From NCBI GenBank assembly GCA_026984165.1, contig JALSSQ010000323.1, positions 1 to 6,663 of the forward strand: a stretch of DNA of 6,663 nt, written 5' to 3'. Both the position numbers and the translations under genes were made by a program. The notes under the pieces were generated by a model, which saw only the letters and a list, made by a program, of their open reading frames with translations, did not search any database and was not told where the DNA came from. This DNA is from Sulfurovum sp. GTDB lineage: Bacteria > Campylobacterota > Campylobacteria > Campylobacterales > Sulfurovaceae. Shown one piece after another: positions 5,691 to 6,663 of the stretch (within the stretch, counting starts at the first letter, position 1; each line of letters begins with the position of its first letter).

Positions 5691-6161
5691 ATGGGTTTTT
5701 TTAATTTTTTAAGCAATGCAGGGAAAAAAGTCTTAGGTAAAGGGGATGATGCAGCAGCCATCAAAGCAGAGATAGAAAATAGCTTTGCAGAGCTTCCCGT
5801 ACAAGGTCTAGCCGTAGAAGTAAATGGTGAAACCGTAAGTCTTGGAGGGGTAGCTAATGATCAAGCCACCAAAGAAAAAGCTATCCTTATTGCAGGAAAC
5901 ATAGAAGGCATCTCTCAGGTCAATGCTGACCAACTTGTCACTATGCAACAAATTTCTGATGAAAATGTTCGAGAAGAAGAGGTCTTTGAACCTGTCTTCT
6001 ATACTATTCAAAAAGGTGATACACTATGGGGCATTGCTTCAGAATTTTACAAAGACGGTAGCAAATACCCACAAATTGTAGAAGCCAACCTAGAAGTCAT
6101 CAAAGATGCTGACCTTATCTACCCAGGTCAAGCTATCCGTATCCCTGAATTAGTGGTATAA
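5691..6161 (+). CDS. kbp: BON-LysM protein, Kbp (YgaU)-like potassium-binding protein
   Basis: A 156-residue protein with the architecture of E. coli Kbp/YgaU (149 aa), a cytoplasmic K+-binding sensor. The N-terminus MGFFNFLSNAGKKVLGKG matches the family's MGLFNFVKDAGEK opening and is not a signal peptide. A BON domain covers about residues 20-87, with VEVNGETVSLGGVANDQATKEKA and GNIEGISQVNADQL as its typical strands. A LysM domain covers about 102-153: FYTIQKGDTLWGIASEFYKDG through YPGQAIRIPE. Despite the LysM, absence of an export signal argues against a cell-wall role. AGGAG at 5681-5685, 5 nt before the ATG, is a strong ribosome binding site. It follows dcd by 37 nt. The family is clear; the potassium role is carried over from E. 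coli. Confidence 0.88.
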   Translation: MGFFNFLSNAGKKVLGKGDDAAAIKAEIENSFAELPVQGLAVEVNGETVSLGGVANDQATKEKAILIAGNIEGISQVNADQLVTMQQISDENVREEEVFEPVFYTIQKGDTLWGIASEFYKDGSKYPQIVEANLEVIKDADLIYPGQAIRIPELVV

Positions 6162-6175
6162 TCCACCCTTTCCAC

Positions 6176-6201
6176 GCTCTGCCTCTCTCTGAGGTTAGAG
6201 C
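6176..6201 (+). terminator. Weak terminator-like hairpin after the BON-LysM gene
   Basis: GCTCT pairs with AGAGC, and inside them CCTC pairs with GAGG, around a TCTCT loop with a small internal bulge. It starts 15 nt after the stop codon, where a terminator of the surA-like/dcd/kbp unit is expected. The following ATTTATC is a poor T-tract, so efficient rho-independent termination is doubtful. Confidence 0.3.
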
Positions 6202-6430
6202 ATTTATCAAACAACAATTCAATCTATTTTAATGCTACATTTATATGATATGGATAAAAAGGCGACAGGCTACTTTTATAAATCATTAGGGTCAGTTACC
6301 ACCTTAAAACACCCTTTAAAACATAACAATAATACCAGTTTTTACTAAAATATTTTCAGTATTTATTCTGATTGTATTCCTGTAGTTTTTATGTAAAGTT
6401 CTTTGTCGTACATCTCTCCACTTTTCCTCG

Positions 6431-6451
6431 TTCCCACGTTGCACGTGGGAA
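6431..6451. repeat. REP hairpin upstream of the RAYT transposase
   Basis: TTCCCACGT and ACGTGGGAA form a perfect 9-bp stem around a TGC loop. The element is GC-rich inside an AT-rich gap. Flanks CG on the left and TGCAT on the right match a REP type I recall as common in proteobacteria (GCATTCCCACG...CGTGGGAACGAG read on the other strand). It lies about 90 bp upstream of a REP-associated transposase start, the usual arrangement of these modules, so it is probably the substrate of that enzyme. Confidence 0.75.
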
Positions 6452-6493
6452 TGCATATCGCAACTACAAATTATATGGCAATATAACATATTT

Positions 6494-6523
6494 TTACACT
6501 CCAAGATTTTTATACCCTATAAT
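6494..6523 (+). promoter_or_regulatory. Candidate promoter of the RAYT gene
   Basis: A perfect -10 TATAAT at 6518-6523 is preceded, after 18 nt, by TTACAC at 6494-6499 as a weak -35. Transcription would start near 6530, just before the ribosome binding site. Confidence 0.4.
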
Positions 6524-6542
6524 ACAAGAAAAAGGATAAAAG

Positions 6543-6663
6543 ATGGGCAGAAGCAGATACAAGATTTATGAACCAACACATCCATATTTTATCACCTGTA
6601 CAGTACTTAACTGGATACCTCTTTTTACGCAAAAAGAGAGTGTAGATATACTTTTTGAAAGTT
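6543..6663 (+). CDS. REP-associated tyrosine transposase (RAYT, IS200-like Y1 family), 5' part only
   Basis: Only the first 40 codons are in the window; the frame is open at the right edge. The start, MGRSRYKIYEPTHPYFITCT, followed by VLNWIPLFTQKESVDILFES, is the characteristic N-terminus of RAYT proteins: a short basic lead, then the PYFITCTVLNWIPLF strand of the Y1 (HUH) fold. RAYTs are single-copy, domesticated relatives of IS200/IS605 transposases that nick and move single-stranded REP hairpins. The HUH motif and catalytic tyrosine lie beyond the window, so intactness cannot be judged. AAAGGA at 6531-6536 is 6 nt before the ATG. The REP hairpin upstream fits the assignment. Confidence 0.85.
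   Translation, partial: MGRSRYKIYEPTHPYFITCTVLNWIPLFTQKESVDILFES

Larger units (their letters stand above)
6162..6542. other. Gene-free stretch between the BON-LysM gene and the transposase
   Basis: About 380 bp without a convincing gene on either strand; the only longer reading frame (minus strand, 6504-6316) has a composition and start unlike a protein gene. It is strongly AT-rich. It contains a weak hairpin after the BON-LysM gene (6176-6201), a possible degenerate element (6253-6302), a perfect REP hairpin (6431-6451) and the transposase promoter. It reads as the landing region of a RAYT module. Confidence 0.6.

Noticed and set aside
6343..6361. An AAAATATTTT-centred near-palindrome (TACT...AGTA)
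   Set aside because: Such AT palindromes are expected by chance in a gap this AT-rich, and the outer arms are offset by one base.
6316..6504. A 62-residue minus-strand reading frame upstream of the RAYT gene
   Set aside because: It runs through the REP hairpin and the transposase promoter and its translation resembles no protein family.
1..6663. CRISPR array, tRNA or rRNA
   Set aside because: No regularly spaced direct repeats and no cloverleaf or rRNA-like sequence were seen on either strand.

Overview
The window looks like chromosomal DNA of a Campylobacterota (epsilonproteobacterial) species, probably of the Sulfurovum/Sulfurimonas type. The basis is moderate: AT-rich coding with short intergenic gaps, a 12-haem periplasmic cytochrome, a short SurA-like protein next to dcd (an order I also recall around Cj1289-Cj1292 of Campylobacter jejuni), and a highly recognisable dCTP deaminase. 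No taxonomic search was possible.

Left half, minus strand (read from 4142 down to 1). A 12-haem c-type cytochrome with a signal peptide and a C-terminal membrane anchor (1734-4142) is followed, after a 100-bp gap holding a perfect 17-bp palindrome and a plausible promoter, by a compact three-gene unit. This unit comprises a small ABM-fold monooxygenase/LsrG-like protein (1340-1633), a class II aldolase of the RhaD/YuxG type that lacks the usual C-terminal dehydrogenase (190-1338, start 1 nt after the preceding stop), and the first 34 codons of an FGGY kinase closely resembling LsrK, the autoinducer-2 kinase (1-104). An inverted pair of GTAG-headed REP units (a REPIN) lies in the gap between aldolase and kinase. 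Together the genes suggest phosphorylation and cleavage or rearrangement of a small sugar or sugar-like compound such as AI-2 or a deoxysugar, but the substrate cannot be read from the sequence.

Middle, plus strand. Divergent from the cytochrome, a SurA-like periplasmic chaperone (4242-5063), dCTP deaminase dcd (5087-5653) and a BON-LysM protein of the Kbp/YgaU type (5691-6161) run in one direction with gaps of 23 and 37 nt. They serve envelope protein folding, dUTP/dTTP supply and cytoplasmic K+ sensing; they are probably housekeeping genes that share a transcript rather than a pathway.

Right end. A roughly 380-bp gene-free stretch (6162-6542) carries a weak terminator-like hairpin, a possible degenerate element and a perfect 9-bp-stem REP hairpin. 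It leads into the start of a REP-associated tyrosine transposase (RAYT, 6543 to window end). The window therefore holds a RAYT with its likely REP hairpin, and at the other end a REPIN of a different sequence family. The most interesting points are the LsrK/aldolase/ABM cluster, the REP/RAYT elements and the unclassified 12-haem anchored cytochrome.
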